Shown here in pieces: positions 8,413 through 17,810 of a stretch of 64,000 nucleotides of DNA. The notes under the pieces are model-generated. The model had not been told where the DNA came from, made no database searches, and saw only the letters and a list, made by a program, of their open reading frames with translations. How positions within the stretch are numbered: the stretch's first letter is position 1; each line of letters begins with the position of its first letter. The stretch comes from Faecalicatena orotica. Its GTDB lineage: Bacteria; Bacillota; Clostridia; Lachnospirales; Lachnospiraceae. The stretch lies in contig NZ_QGDL01000001.1 in NCBI RefSeq assembly GCF_003149245.1, forward strand, positions 399,089 through 463,088, in the 5' to 3' direction. A program made the translations under genes and the position numbers.

Positions 8413-9549
8413 TTACAGGCTGTTGACTTTTTCAGCCACAATATCCCATGTATAGTTCTGCTTCAGTCTTTCAAAAGCCAGCCGGACCGCTTTTGCTCTT
8501 TCGTTCGGATTTTCAATTGCCTTTGTAAGAGCTTTTGTCAGTATAGCAACCTCATTGTTAGGAATTACCATCCCGTATGCATCAGTAGGGAATGTCTCCC
8601 TCGCTCCGCCCTTTTCTGTTGTCACCACATAGCACTGGCAGACAATTGCTTCCAGAATGGATGTAGAAAATCCTTCTGAAAAAGAAGGCAGACAAAAAAT
8701 ATCTGTTTCTGCCAGAAGTTTCACTACATCTTCAAACGATCTCCTGCCAAGCGGAATTAAATGGTCACTTTTATGCCCGGCTGCATACTTTTCAAGAATT
8801 CCGTCACCGGCCAAAAACAAATAGATATTTTGATGCTTTTTCTGTATTGTCTCAAATGCACTAATTAGCTGGGGAACTCCCTTTTCCGGCAGAAGACGGC
8901 CTGTAAACGCAATCACTACAGCATCTTCTGGAATACCGTATAACATCCTGTAATTCTTATCTTTTACATTAAGAATACTTTCAATGCCTTCCACATCAAC
9001 AGAATTATACAAGATACCTTTGCCCTCAATATGAAAATGTTTAAGCCAGGATATACAGGCACTGGAGACACCATAATAATCTTCACAAAATAACCGGCCG
9101 ATTTTTGTAATCAGGTGCTCATAAATTCCTCCAATAAAATCCAATACTGGATTCCCAACTGATAAATGACTGCTTCCGTGATCAATTGTAATCACTCTTA
9201 CATGATTTTTATGTGCAAACCACTGTCCATATATAGAATGAATATAAAACCTTGTATTAACAATTACAAAATCGAATTTCTTATTTTTCAGTATACGATG
9301 TATCTTTCTAAACTTACTATTCATTTTTAGAACAGGATATCTCCCGTCTAAAAGATTCATACACGGCATTCTGTATACTGTAATTCCGTCCATTTTTTCA
9401 TATTCTGCCTGATCCAGCAAATTAGATGTAACAACCGTTACGGAATTTCCCATTTCGATCAGCTTTTTTGCCAGATTATAAGTATAACGCTCAACACCAC
9501 CCATATGTGGAAGATACTGTGCTGAAAATATACAATAAGAACGCCCCAT
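8413..9549 (-). CDS. Family 4 glycosyltransferase
   Basis: GT-B fold enzyme of about 378 residues. The N-terminal domain has SAQYLPHMGGVERYTYNLA, the classic GT4 acceptor-side glycine motif. The C-terminal donor domain has AFTGRLLPEKGVPQLI and FCLPSFSEGFSTSILEA, with the E-x7-E catalytic and nucleotide-binding glutamates. It likely transfers a hexose or hexosamine onto the lipid-linked surface polymer. The ATG at 9549 is preferred over the one at 9567 because GAAAGAGGGACATA precedes it; the upstream ATG has no ribosome site. First gene of its minus-strand block, divergent from the CDP-glycerol transferase. A -10-like TAATAT lies upstream, but with only a weak -35. Confidence 0.88.
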   Translation of the reverse strand: MGRSYCIFSAQYLPHMGGVERYTYNLAKKLIEMGNSVTVVTSNLLDQAEYEKMDGITVYRMPCMNLLDGRYPVLKMNSKFRKIHRILKNKKFDFVIVNTRFYIHSIYGQWFAHKNHVRVITIDHGSSHLSVGNPVLDFIGGIYEHLITKIGRLFCEDYYGVSSACISWLKHFHIEGKGILYNSVDVEGIESILNVKDKNYRMLYGIPEDAVVIAFTGRLLPEKGVPQLISAFETIQKKHQNIYLFLAGDGILEKYAAGHKSDHLIPLGRRSFEDVVKLLAETDIFCLPSFSEGFSTSILEAIVCQCYVVTTEKGGARETFPTDAYGMVIPNNEVAILTKALTKAIENPNERAKAVRLAFERLKQNYTWDIVAEKVNSL

Positions 9550-9671
9550 TATGTCCCTCTTTCTCATATCATTTTATGTCAGATAAATACTATTTTACAA
9601 TTCAATACGCCTATATTACCACTAATCCGTCATTTTTTCCAGTTATTTTTCCACGCCGCATCACAGTTCAA

Positions 9672-9700
9672 TTGATTATTCTTCCAGTTTGTCGTATAAT
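9672..9700 (+). promoter_or_regulatory. Promoter for the CDP-glycerol phosphotransferase gene
   Basis: -35 TTGATT (9672-9677), 17-bp spacer, perfect -10 TATAAT (9695-9700). The untranslated leader would be about 95 nt. The rest of the 9550-9803 divergent gap shows no other clear element on the plus strand. Confidence 0.75.
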
Positions 9701-9803
9701 GCAATCGTTACATCACTATATTTGGAAACATGAGGAACAGTAACAACAGATGATCATTTATTCATTTTTTGTTTCTTCATTTTATTTAGAAAGGAAATCA
9801 TAA

Positions 9804-10946
9804 ATGTCCGATTATTTACAAACTATCTTGGCACGTATTTTGCGCCATCTTCTTAAATTACTCTCCGTTGGCAGGCAGCACGCAAAAAGGGTGGTCTTCT
9901 TCAGCTATTTTGGGTCGCAGTACTCCTGCAACCCAAAATACATCTGTGAATACATGCTGGAGCATGCTCCTGATTATGAAATCGTATGGGCTTTTGTACA
10001 GCCTGAAAAATTCTTATTCTTGGAGAAAAAGGGGATTAAAGTTACAAAGTACCTTTCCCTTCCCTTTTTAAGAATCTGCCTGACTTCCAGATATATTATT
10101 ACAAACTCTGAGATACCAGCATGGTTCCCGCTCACCGGAAAACAGACGCTGATCAACACATGGCATGGCGGAGGCGCTTACAAAAAAGTCGGTGCCGCCT
10201 ACCAGAAGGAAACTTCCGGCAAGCAGAAACGGGCCGCAATTGCACGTAAAAATCCCTGCATCTATCTCTCGAGTTCAAAAGCCTTCACTGAAATGACCTT
10301 GAAAGAAAGCTTTCAGCATACCGGAAAAGTTCTCTCCTTCGGCATGCCGAGAAATGATATGCTTGTACGGCAGGACCGTGATGACCTGTACATGAAAATC
10401 AAAGATTTCTATCATATTCCTGCTGAAAACCACATCCTTTTATATGCCCCGACTTACCGGGATTCAAAAAAGGCTTCCGAATATCTGTTTGACTGTCCAA
10501 AAGTAAAACAGGCCTTGAGCAGGCGCTTCGGGGGCAGCTGGTCAGTCCTTTACCGGATGCATTATTTTGTCATGAACCAGCTTCCGGAATCTGACGATTA
10601 TATCGACGCATCCGGATATCCTGACATGCAGGAATTGTTATATGCTTCTGATGTCCTGATTACAGATTATTCCTCCTCCATGTGGGACTTTTCTCTAAAG
10701 AAGGGACCGTGCTTCCTTTTTGCAACAGATCTGGACCACTATGACCTTTCCAGGGGATTCTACACGGATATCCATACATGGCCTTTCCCCCTCTCAGAGA
10801 ATACCGAGGAACTGACTGCAGCCATAGAACATTTTGATGAAAGTCAGTATCTGGCTGATATCCAAAAACATCTTGACGGTCTGGGAAATCAGGAATCCGG
10901 AAAGTCAGCGGAAAAGGTTTTTGAATATTTACAAAGTAATCAATAA
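9804..10946 (+). CDS. CDP-glycerol:poly(glycerophosphate) glycerophosphotransferase family protein
   Basis: 380 residues of the TagF/TagB-type GT-B fold: NTWHGGGAYKKVG (acceptor and phosphate-binding histidine region), LLYAPTYRDS, and LLYASDVLITDYSSSMWDFS in the donor site, followed by GFYTDI. Family members add glycerol phosphate (or, in TarL-like proteins, ribitol phosphate) from the CDP-polyol to a lipid-linked acceptor at the inner membrane face. At this length it is the compact form without a large N-terminal domain. It is the only plus-strand gene inside the cluster, with its own promoter and terminator, so its dosage may be set separately. It supports a phosphopolyol component in the polymer. 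Confidence 0.9.
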   Translation: MSDYLQTILARILRHLLKLLSVGRQHAKRVVFFSYFGSQYSCNPKYICEYMLEHAPDYEIVWAFVQPEKFLFLEKKGIKVTKYLSLPFLRICLTSRYIITNSEIPAWFPLTGKQTLINTWHGGGAYKKVGAAYQKETSGKQKRAAIARKNPCIYLSSSKAFTEMTLKESFQHTGKVLSFGMPRNDMLVRQDRDDLYMKIKDFYHIPAENHILLYAPTYRDSKKASEYLFDCPKVKQALSRRFGGSWSVLYRMHYFVMNQLPESDDYIDASGYPDMQELLYASDVLITDYSSSMWDFSLKKGPCFLFATDLDHYDLSRGFYTDIHTWPFPLSENTEELTAAIEHFDESQYLADIQKHLDGLGNQESGKSAEKVFEYLQSNQ

Positions 10947-10951
10947 CATGA

Positions 10952-10984
10952 ATGGGGAGCGCAGCAAAATGCCGTGCTCCCCAT
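10952..10984. terminator. Intrinsic terminator between convergent genes
   Basis: ATGGGGAGC (10952-10960) pairs with GCTCCCCAT (10976-10984), followed by AATTTCTTT on the plus strand. It serves the glycerophosphotransferase gene and probably the minus-strand acyltransferase that stops at 11036. Confidence 0.7.
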
Positions 10985-11035
10985 AATTTCTTTAAAAATA
11001 ATATTCTTACATGAAATAATCTCCATGCAAGTATC

Positions 11036-12058
11036 TTACTTTGATCCCAATTTTATTTTATCAATCAATTTATGAGCAAGCATACTGAGAACAATGCTCA
11101 GAGCAATCGTTATACAGGGTATTACAATAGTATTCATAAGCGAATTGTCTGAACCATCACCCAGTACATAATATTCGTAAAGAGACCTTAAAAATATATG
11201 GATCAAATATAACTCCAATGAACAGGCACCAAACTTACTCAAAAGACGGTTGAGCCAGCTACAATCCAACAGCCATAGAATCACCGCTGACAGAAAACAA
11301 CAAATGAATCCAATTGGCAGATATACCACCCTGAATATACCAGCAACGCTTACCATATGGTTTATTACAATTACAATAGCAACGGTTCCGATTGCTGCCG
11401 CTGCAATACCCAGAAACTGCATCCTGCTGAACTTGTGCCCCTCCATCACCCAGACCGCTAAAAGACTTCCAAGAACAAAACTGCTGATACGCCAGAATGC
11501 AATCTCCGTCACAGCAAAGTAGGATGGATTCACAGCATAGATAATAAGTGGCAGAATCAGGCTTAAAGCCATCAGTACAGCCTTCTTATAAACTGCCCCT
11601 CCTTTCAGAAAGCACTTGAAAATGAGCGGATAAACCGCATACAAACCAAGGATCAGCGCTATGTACCATACTTCTCTGTCTCCACTTTTCCAAAAGGCAA
11701 GAAGGCTATAGTCTAAAAAGAACTTACCAATATCTTTTTTTACCCAAAGATCCTGCCATATCCAATAAGGAAGAGAGATTACTAAATACGGAATAAGTAC
11801 GCGCAATGCTCTTTTTATATAAAATTCTTTAACATTCTCATTTTTTGTCATAGAATAGAACAAGCCTATTCCTGACACAAGCAGAAACATTTCTACTCCG
11901 GTCATTCCCCGTTTCGTTACAAAACTAACGAGGGGCACTGAACGAAATAATTCCGGCCAGTGAAAGAGCATGATCCAGATAATTGCAATCCCCATAATCT
12001 GGCTCCTGTATGAACTTAGTATTTTCCAGCTTAGTTCTCTTCGTTGTTTACTTTTCAT
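11036..12058 (-). CDS. Acyltransferase 3 (OafA/WecH-like) membrane O-acyltransferase
   Basis: 340 residues, about ten membrane helices. The catalytic histidine region is IAIIWIMLFHW in the first helix, followed by the usual early loop with KRGMTGVEMFLLVSGIGLFYS. Such proteins transfer acetyl or succinyl groups to hydroxyls of surface sugars. It is the last gene of the operon starting at 19401, 18 nt after a GT2 gene, consistent with decoration of the polymer. Confidence 0.85.
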   Translation of the reverse strand: MKSKQRRELSWKILSSYRSQIMGIAIIWIMLFHWPELFRSVPLVSFVTKRGMTGVEMFLLVSGIGLFYSMTKNENVKEFYIKRALRVLIPYLVISLPYWIWQDLWVKKDIGKFFLDYSLLAFWKSGDREVWYIALILGLYAVYPLIFKCFLKGGAVYKKAVLMALSLILPLIIYAVNPSYFAVTEIAFWRISSFVLGSLLAVWVMEGHKFSRMQFLGIAAAAIGTVAIVIVINHMVSVAGIFRVVYLPIGFICCFLSAVILWLLDCSWLNRLLSKFGACSLELYLIHIFLRSLYEYYVLGDGSDNSLMNTIVIPCITIALSIVLSMLAHKLIDKIKLGSK

Positions 12059-12076
12059 AAATGAATACTCTCCCCG

Positions 12077-13171
12077 CTAACGTATTACTTTTAATACCGC
12101 TGCATTCATTTTATACAAAATAAGATACAGTTTTATGAGATGATGTTTCAGCAGAATCTTCTGTATCCATTGAAACTTATTCAAACTCCGGTCTTCATGA
12201 CTGTTCAGGGCACTTCTTATCGGCTCAAAGCTTATCATCTGCCTTAAACGTCTGCTTTTTTCTCCAAAGCTTTCTTTATTCTGTTCATGCATAAAATCAG
12301 TACGCATACAAGTACCAATCGTAATCATGGTTCCTTTTATAAAAACCTCCCTGAATAGCTGCGGTTTCTTGTACTTTTTTATAAATTCATCCTGCTTTCT
12401 TAGGACAATCAAAAAAACTTTATAAGCATCCGGCCGGTATCTCTTTGAGATGGAATCTGAACTATATCGGTAATAATACAAGGGACAGTTATAGTAAGAT
12501 ATTTTTTTCGCTTTCTCAAATAGATTCAGATAAAAAATAATGTCCTGCGAACGTACCAGCTCGGGTTCAAAGCATATCCCTGTCTGTTTTAAAAAGGTAT
12601 GCCTAATCAGTTTACACCACGTTCCGCCCATCATATTTTCCGGGGGCTGAAAACTGAAGTCTGGATGGCTGCGTACCATCGTCTTTAATTCCGCTTCATT
12701 CTTCATTGTATAATCAAACAATGCAATATCTGCCTTAAAAAATTGATTTGGGGCAATTTCATTGTTCTCTTTTACTGCATAATTCGTAAAAATCAAAATC
12801 TCGGTATCCAGTCCAACAGCCTTTTTATATGTTTCCTCACACATTTCCGGTGCACACCAGTCATCGGCATCTACAAAAGTAATCCATTCTCCTTCTGCCG
12901 CTTTAAGCCCGGTATTTCTTGCCACTGCAACCCCCATATTTTTCTGGTGAATCACTTTGATCCTTTGGTCTGTATTCCCATATTCATCGCAAATCTTACC
13001 CGAAGAATCCGTTGAACCGTCATCAATCAAGATGATCTCGATATCTTTTAATGTCTGACACAGCAGGCTCTCAATACATTTCCTTAAAAAATCTTCTTTA
13101 ATATTGTAAACAGGTACAATGACCGAAATATCAGGTACCTTGTTTTCCCTATCTTTCACTGTTTCTCTCAT
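12077..13171 (-). CDS. GT2 glycosyltransferase with C-terminal extension
   Basis: 364 residues. The GT-A core starts at ISVIVPVYNIKEDFLRKCIE, with LIDDGSTDSSGKICDEY and the metal site TFVDADDWCAPEM. The second half holds FQPPENMMGGTWCKLI and a basic C-terminal helix-rich tail, as in WcaA/EpsJ-type capsule enzymes. It probably adds one sugar of the repeat. Its start overlaps the end of the upstream GT2 gene by 23 nt, so it is translationally coupled. A GTG at 13159 is a possible alternative start. Confidence 0.87.
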   Translation of the reverse strand: MRETVKDRENKVPDISVIVPVYNIKEDFLRKCIESLLCQTLKDIEIILIDDGSTDSSGKICDEYGNTDQRIKVIHQKNMGVAVARNTGLKAAEGEWITFVDADDWCAPEMCEETYKKAVGLDTEILIFTNYAVKENNEIAPNQFFKADIALFDYTMKNEAELKTMVRSHPDFSFQPPENMMGGTWCKLIRHTFLKQTGICFEPELVRSQDIIFYLNLFEKAKKISYYNCPLYYYRYSSDSISKRYRPDAYKVFLIVLRKQDEFIKKYKKPQLFREVFIKGTMITIGTCMRTDFMHEQNKESFGEKSRRLRQMISFEPIRSALNSHEDRSLNKFQWIQKILLKHHLIKLYLILYKMNAAVLKVIR

Positions 13172-14030
13172 AATCCACGTATACTTTCTTCAAACTGTTT
13201 AAAGAGTCTATATAGTGTTCCAGCATAAAAATCATTTTTTTTCTTCTCCCGGGTATTGAGACATCCGTTGATGCATCCTCCAGATGGAACACTAAAATGT
13301 CCGGATTATAAGCCATTACTTTTCCGTCTGAAACCATATGCTTATAAAGGAATTCCTCTTCCCAGAATAGGAAAGTACTCTCGTCAAGGCCATCATAATC
13401 CCGTATATATTCCTGGGAAAAAACAAGAAAACATCCATGTAGTTTTATATTTTCTGCATGCTTATAAAACATTGTCGGCTTTTTTTTCCAGCCTGTCAGC
13501 ACGCCTTTTATTCCGGCCAATTTATAGTATAAGGGTGCATAATGGTATTTATATCGCCTTATATCCTTTTTGTAGTGATGTATCTTCTTGTCAATATCAG
13601 CTATATTTGAAAATTCAGGTTTTAAAGGATTTATGTCGCACCTACCATCCTTTGTTAAAATCATGGGACCCATCACTGCAAAATGACTTCTCCTAAACTC
13701 CCTCTCGGTCTTATCCAAAAAAGCCTTCTCCAACAGAAAAACATCATTATTCATTAATACCATATAGTCTGGATTCCATCTGTTCTTTGCATAGACGAAT
13801 CCTACATTATTTCCCCTGGCAAACCCAAGGTTTTCCGGATTAACCAATACTGTTACATGTGAATGCTGCTGATAAATCTTCTGCAGCTCTGTCCCAGTGT
13901 GATTCCCTGATGCATTATCAACAACCACAATATGATAGTTTTCAGTATCTATATTCTCGTTAATGTACTGTATTGACTGCTTTGTTTCATTTATTGCCAT
14001 ATAATGAAGAATCACAAATACTATATCCAC
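13149..14030 (-). CDS. GT2 glycosyltransferase (rhamnosyltransferase-like)
   Basis: 293 residues. FVILHYMAINETKQSIQYI and VVVDNASGNHTG open the GT-A fold. VLMNNDVFLLEKAFLD carries the NND metal motif typical of rhamnosyltransferase-like GT2. FLFWEEEFLYKHMVSDG is the distal acidic motif. Likely cytoplasmic and acting on a lipid-linked acceptor. It starts 4 nt after the epimerase gene and overlaps the next GT2, so it is firmly in the operon. Confidence 0.87.
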   Translation of the reverse strand: MDIVFVILHYMAINETKQSIQYINENIDTENYHIVVVDNASGNHTGTELQKIYQQHSHVTVLVNPENLGFARGNNVGFVYAKNRWNPDYMVLMNNDVFLLEKAFLDKTEREFRRSHFAVMGPMILTKDGRCDINPLKPEFSNIADIDKKIHHYKKDIRRYKYHYAPLYYKLAGIKGVLTGWKKKPTMFYKHAENIKLHGCFLVFSQEYIRDYDGLDESTFLFWEEEFLYKHMVSDGKVMAYNPDILVFHLEDASTDVSIPGRRKKMIFMLEHYIDSLNSLKKVYVDYERNSER

Positions 14031-14034
14031 AATC

Positions 14035-15117
14035 TTATTCCTCTCGATACGTCATATCGTAAATCATCCGCTCATACATCTGCTCAAGTCCGACTTCAGG
14101 CTCCCAGCCAAGTGCACGCATTTTTGCTCCGCCAAGCTTCATTTTTACCGCAGGAGCATACCCGAACGAAAGTACTGATTCCGGAATATCAAACTTGACC
14201 GCAATTTTTCCGCCACTGATTTTTTCAGCCACAAGGGCTGCCATCTGGCGAATCTGCATATGCGTTTCTTCGTTCACTACGTTGTATGCCTGTCCATTTT
14301 CACCGGAATAGCCGAGTATAAGCAGTGCCTTCAGGACATCCCTTGTATAGCAGTAATTTCCTTCCGACGTACCTTCTGTATGAAGAACGATATCCTCCAA
14401 ATGAATCGCACTCTTTGCAAATTGCACATATACCCGGTTGTCACTTGGAAGCACACCCGCCCCAAAAGTCTGGGCAAGCCTTGCTGTCCTGACCGGAACC
14501 TTATACTCTGATGCATATGCCGTGCAGAGGCATTCACAAATACGTTTTCCTTCTGAATAACTGCTTCTTACGTTCATGATGTCAATATAACCCAAATCTG
14601 TTTCTTCCACAAAATCCAGTTTAGGATCTGGCTTTCCATATACTTCCATTGATGAAACGTATACCAATCCCCTTACCTGCTTTTCCCTTGCAAGCTCCAG
14701 TACATTTCTGGTTCCCTGATAAGCTGTTTCGATCGTGCACACCGGATGTTCCACCATGATTTTTGACGCAGTTATGCTTGCTGTATGGAAAATATAATCG
14801 ATTTTATCCCTATATTCAACCGGCTCTATAAGATCTCCGATATACAATTCAATATCATTTCTCTTCAAGAGTTTTCCATAGATCGCTTCCGCCTTATCAC
14901 GGCTCCTGACTGCCGCGACAATATGGATATTCAGTTCATTCAGTCTGTTGCAGCATAAAAAGCACTTTGCTAACGAAGAACCAATCAGGCCTGTCGCACC
15001 TGTAATGAATACAGATGAATCACGGTAATACTCAAAGTTTATATTACTGGCGGCAATTAATTCCAAATCTTCCAGCTGTCTGGATTTATCATAACCTTCT
15101 TTTATCTGTTCACTCAT
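14035..15117 (-). CDS. NAD-dependent epimerase/dehydratase (extended SDR)
   Basis: 360 residues with a Rossmann motif VFITGATGLIGSSLA near residue 36, the serine-tyrosine-lysine catalytic set (SSMEVYG; SSYSEGKRICE) and a C-terminal substrate cap. It could act on a nucleotide sugar, for example the UDP-glucuronate supplied by the neighbouring dehydrogenase (decarboxylation or 4-epimerisation). Alternatively it could reduce or epimerise a CDP-linked polyol precursor together with the IspD-like protein. Sequence alone does not separate these. Gaps of 4 and 9 nt place it firmly in the operon. Confidence 0.83.
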   Translation of the reverse strand: MSEQIKEGYDKSRQLEDLELIAASNINFEYYRDSSVFITGATGLIGSSLAKCFLCCNRLNELNIHIVAAVRSRDKAEAIYGKLLKRNDIELYIGDLIEPVEYRDKIDYIFHTASITASKIMVEHPVCTIETAYQGTRNVLELAREKQVRGLVYVSSMEVYGKPDPKLDFVEETDLGYIDIMNVRSSYSEGKRICECLCTAYASEYKVPVRTARLAQTFGAGVLPSDNRVYVQFAKSAIHLEDIVLHTEGTSEGNYCYTRDVLKALLILGYSGENGQAYNVVNEETHMQIRQMAALVAEKISGGKIAVKFDIPESVLSFGYAPAVKMKLGGAKMRALGWEPEVGLEQMYERMIYDMTYREE

Positions 15118-15126
15118 CGCCCACTC

Positions 15127-16311
15127 CTAATCCCGGTAAAAGATGTCTCTTGTATAAACTTTTTCTTTTACGTCATCTAACAGTTTATCGTATCTGTTTG
15201 CTATAATAACATCTGATGTTTCTTTGAAAAGAGGAAGATCATTGATCACCTCTGAATGATAAAACTCTTTTTCTGCAATTGTTGGTTCATAAACAACCAC
15301 TTTTATTCCCTCGCCTTTTAATCTTTTCATGACCCCCTGTATAGACGATTGTCTGAAATTATCTGAATTCGCTTTCATGGTAAGGCGGTAGACCCCGACA
15401 ATCTGCGGTTTTCGCTTCAGGATCTGAGACGCAATAAAATCCTTACGGGTACGGTTGGCCTCAACAATCGCTTCCATAATGTCATTTGGCACATCATTAT
15501 AATTAGCTAAAAGCTGTTTCGTATCCTTCGGCAGGCAGTATCCGCCATAACCAAAAGAGGGATTATTATAATGGCTGCCAATTCGGGGATCCAGACCGAT
15601 CCCTTCAATAATCTGTTTTGTATCCAGACCTTTTGTCTCTGCATAAGTATCCAGTTCATTAAAATACGCCACTCTCAATGCAAGATAAGTATTGGCAAAC
15701 AGCTTAATTGCTTCGGCTTCCGTCGTATCAGTTATCAGAACCGGAACGTCCTCTTTGATTGCCCCCTCCTTTAGAAGATTTGCAAATTCTCTGGCCTTCT
15801 CATGAAGGAACACATTTCCTTTCGGCGCACCTGCAACGATTCTGGAAGGATATAAGTTGTCATACAAGGCATGTCCTTCCCTCAGAAACTCTGGAGAAAA
15901 CAAGAAATTATGTTCACCGTACTCTTCAATCAGCCTGTTTGTATATCCTACAGGTACCGTTGATTTTATGACAATCACAGCATTCTGGTTTGCTTCCAGA
16001 ACCTGAGTGATAACTGCTTCCACAGAGGACGTATCAAAATAATTTTTCTCAGGATCATAGTTGGTAGGAGTTGCAATGATTACGTATTCTGCATCCTCCA
16101 GTTCCCCTGAAAATTCCGTTCCTGCCCTCAGATTTAAATCCCTGTGTTCCAAATACTCTATAATCTCTGCATCCTGGAGCGGTGACTTCCGTGAATTAAT
16201 CTGTTCTGCCCTCTCCTTAGAAATATCATAAGCAAACACTTCATGATTCTGGGATAATAAGATTGCATTAGAAAGTCCTACATACCCAATACCTGCAACT
16301 ACAATTTTCAT
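15127..16311 (-). CDS. ugd: UDP-glucose 6-dehydrogenase
   Basis: 394 residues. N-terminal NAD-binding [19 protein letters not shown], central KSTVPVGYT and FSPEFLREG, the catalytic cysteine in [11 protein letters not shown] near residue 260, and a C-terminal UDP-binding domain ([16 protein letters not shown]). The length is normal for the short bacterial class. It oxidises UDP-glucose to UDP-glucuronate with two NAD+. Its presence in the operon means the polymer probably contains glucuronate or a sugar derived from it. A related UDP-sugar such as UDP-ManNAc is possible but less likely given the short C-terminal domain. Confidence 0.88.
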   Translation of the reverse strand: MKIVVAGIGYVGLSNAILLSQNHEVFAYDISKERAEQINSRKSPLQDAEIIEYLEHRDLNLRAGTEFSGELEDAEYVIIATPTNYDPEKNYFDTSSVEAVITQVLEANQNAVIVIKSTVPVGYTNRLIEEYGEHNFLFSPEFLREGHALYDNLYPSRIVAGAPKGNVFLHEKAREFANLLKEGAIKEDVPVLITDTTEAEAIKLFANTYLALRVAYFNELDTYAETKGLDTKQIIEGIGLDPRIGSHYNNPSFGYGGYCLPKDTKQLLANYNDVPNDIMEAIVEANRTRKDFIASQILKRKPQIVGVYRLTMKANSDNFRQSSIQGVMKRLKGEGIKVVVYEPTIAEKEFYHSEVINDLPLFKETSDVIIANRYDKLLDDVKEKVYTRDIFYRD

Positions 16312-16342
16312 AATTCATTTTCTCCTCTGTGACTTGTTCTTT

Positions 16343-17788
16343 TTATTTCTTCTTTAACCTTCTTAACAGGTTATTTTTATATTCATGTAAATAAGGATCT
16401 TTGAACAGCAGTAAAATAACAAAATACCCGCAGCCGCAGACAGCAACCGTTACAATCAGCTGTAAAGCCTGTCCCTGCACCAGTCTGTCTGCTGCCCACC
16501 GGGCAGCAAAAAACCAGATACTGGTCAGAAAATAAATCGGTAATCGCTGAAACAGAGGCCCTATCGCCAACATTTCCCTGGCATATTTTACCAGAATAAA
16601 AGAAACAACCAATTCCGACAACAAGGTTGCTATTGCCGCCCCGTTTACTCCTGCAAGAGGAATCAGTATTCCATTTGCAATCAGATTAAAAACCGCCCCT
16701 CCTGTCGTTGAGATCAACACCTCTTTATCTTTTTTATAAGGCGTACATATCTGATATGCAAATACTCTGTTCACCGCTCCGACAAGAACTTTGGCTGACA
16801 AAATTTTGGCCGCCGTAGTACCGCCCATAAAGGCCTTTCCGCTAAACAAAAAAATCAGGATATCACTAGTGCAGATCATTCCGATTACTGCGGGCACTGA
16901 TATCATGAGAAGCACATTCATGGATGACTTCATAAGCTTTTCATACTCTGCCTTCAGGCCATTTCCTATATAATAAGAAACTCTTGGTAAAATAGTAGAA
17001 GATATCGTCCCGATTAACGTGCTGATAACTAGATTAACTTTTACGGCTGCCGTGTAAATACCTACGGCAGAATCCCCTCTCATAGCCCCCAGCATTGTCG
17101 TATCCATTGTCATATAAATACTGGATGCAAGACTCGTTCCAAATATAAAAAAGATTGGCTTTAAATGCCTCTTATACTCATATACATACTTTCCCCGCCA
17201 ATCAATGAACTTACGTGAGTGCCATAGATTTAAGACTGCCGATCCGCCCGATGAAATAACTGTCAGGGCAGCATACCAGAAATAATCCTCTTTACTTCTT
17301 ACCAGAAGAAACAGCAGTATTAATGAGACAAACTGGAATACAACTGCCCGCTTTGTAATATACGAATACTCCTCCTGAATGATAAAGAGCCATTCCATAC
17401 CAATTGTAGTAAATACGATACCTGCACTGAAAATGACCAGCAGTTTTTTATAGTCTGTCAAAACCGGCAGGCTCAGAAAGATAACCAGCAAAACATAAGA
17501 GATTAGTGTAGTGCATAAATTGATGTTGAGTATTTCTTTCGCAAATTTGTTAAACTTCTCCTTGTCATCTCTGATTCTGGCCCCTTCACGTACTGCATAC
17601 GTGCTGATTCCCAAAGAAGCGATCAATGAAAAGTAGGAAATGATCGAACTGGCATAATTCACTTTTCCAATACCAACAGTCCCCAGTATACGGGATGCAT
17701 ATGGGAAGGTGATAAGCGGAAACAAGACACTCATCAGTGTCTTGATTCCATTCGCCACTAAATTAACCGTTATTGATTTTTGACGCAT
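16343..17788 (-). CDS. Wzx-type lipid-linked oligosaccharide flippase
   Basis: 481 residues with about 14 membrane helices. The first reads VNLVANGIKTLMSVLFPLITFPYASRIL, the usual opening of the polysaccharide biosynthesis/MATE-like (MOP) family, and helix 11-14 form a C-terminal half with GVNGAAIATLLSELV. It moves an undecaprenyl-linked repeat unit across the membrane. It sits between LicD and ugd. The window also contains an ABC exporter, so either two polymers are exported or one unit is flipped separately for decoration. No Wzy polymerase is clearly visible. Confidence 0.9.
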   Translation of the reverse strand: MRQKSITVNLVANGIKTLMSVLFPLITFPYASRILGTVGIGKVNYASSIISYFSLIASLGISTYAVREGARIRDDKEKFNKFAKEILNINLCTTLISYVLLVIFLSLPVLTDYKKLLVIFSAGIVFTTIGMEWLFIIQEEYSYITKRAVVFQFVSLILLFLLVRSKEDYFWYAALTVISSGGSAVLNLWHSRKFIDWRGKYVYEYKRHLKPIFFIFGTSLASSIYMTMDTTMLGAMRGDSAVGIYTAAVKVNLVISTLIGTISSTILPRVSYYIGNGLKAEYEKLMKSSMNVLLMISVPAVIGMICTSDILIFLFSGKAFMGGTTAAKILSAKVLVGAVNRVFAYQICTPYKKDKEVLISTTGGAVFNLIANGILIPLAGVNGAAIATLLSELVVSFILVKYAREMLAIGPLFQRLPIYFLTSIWFFAARWAADRLVQGQALQLIVTVAVCGCGYFVILLLFKDPYLHEYKNNLLRRLKKK

Positions 17789-17810
17789 ATTTTTTTATCT
17801 CCATACAAAC

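Noticed and set aside
9568-9671. Strong promoter for the minus-strand GT4 block
   Set aside because: A TAATAT -10 is present, but the -35 (TGGAAA-like) is too weak to call confidently.
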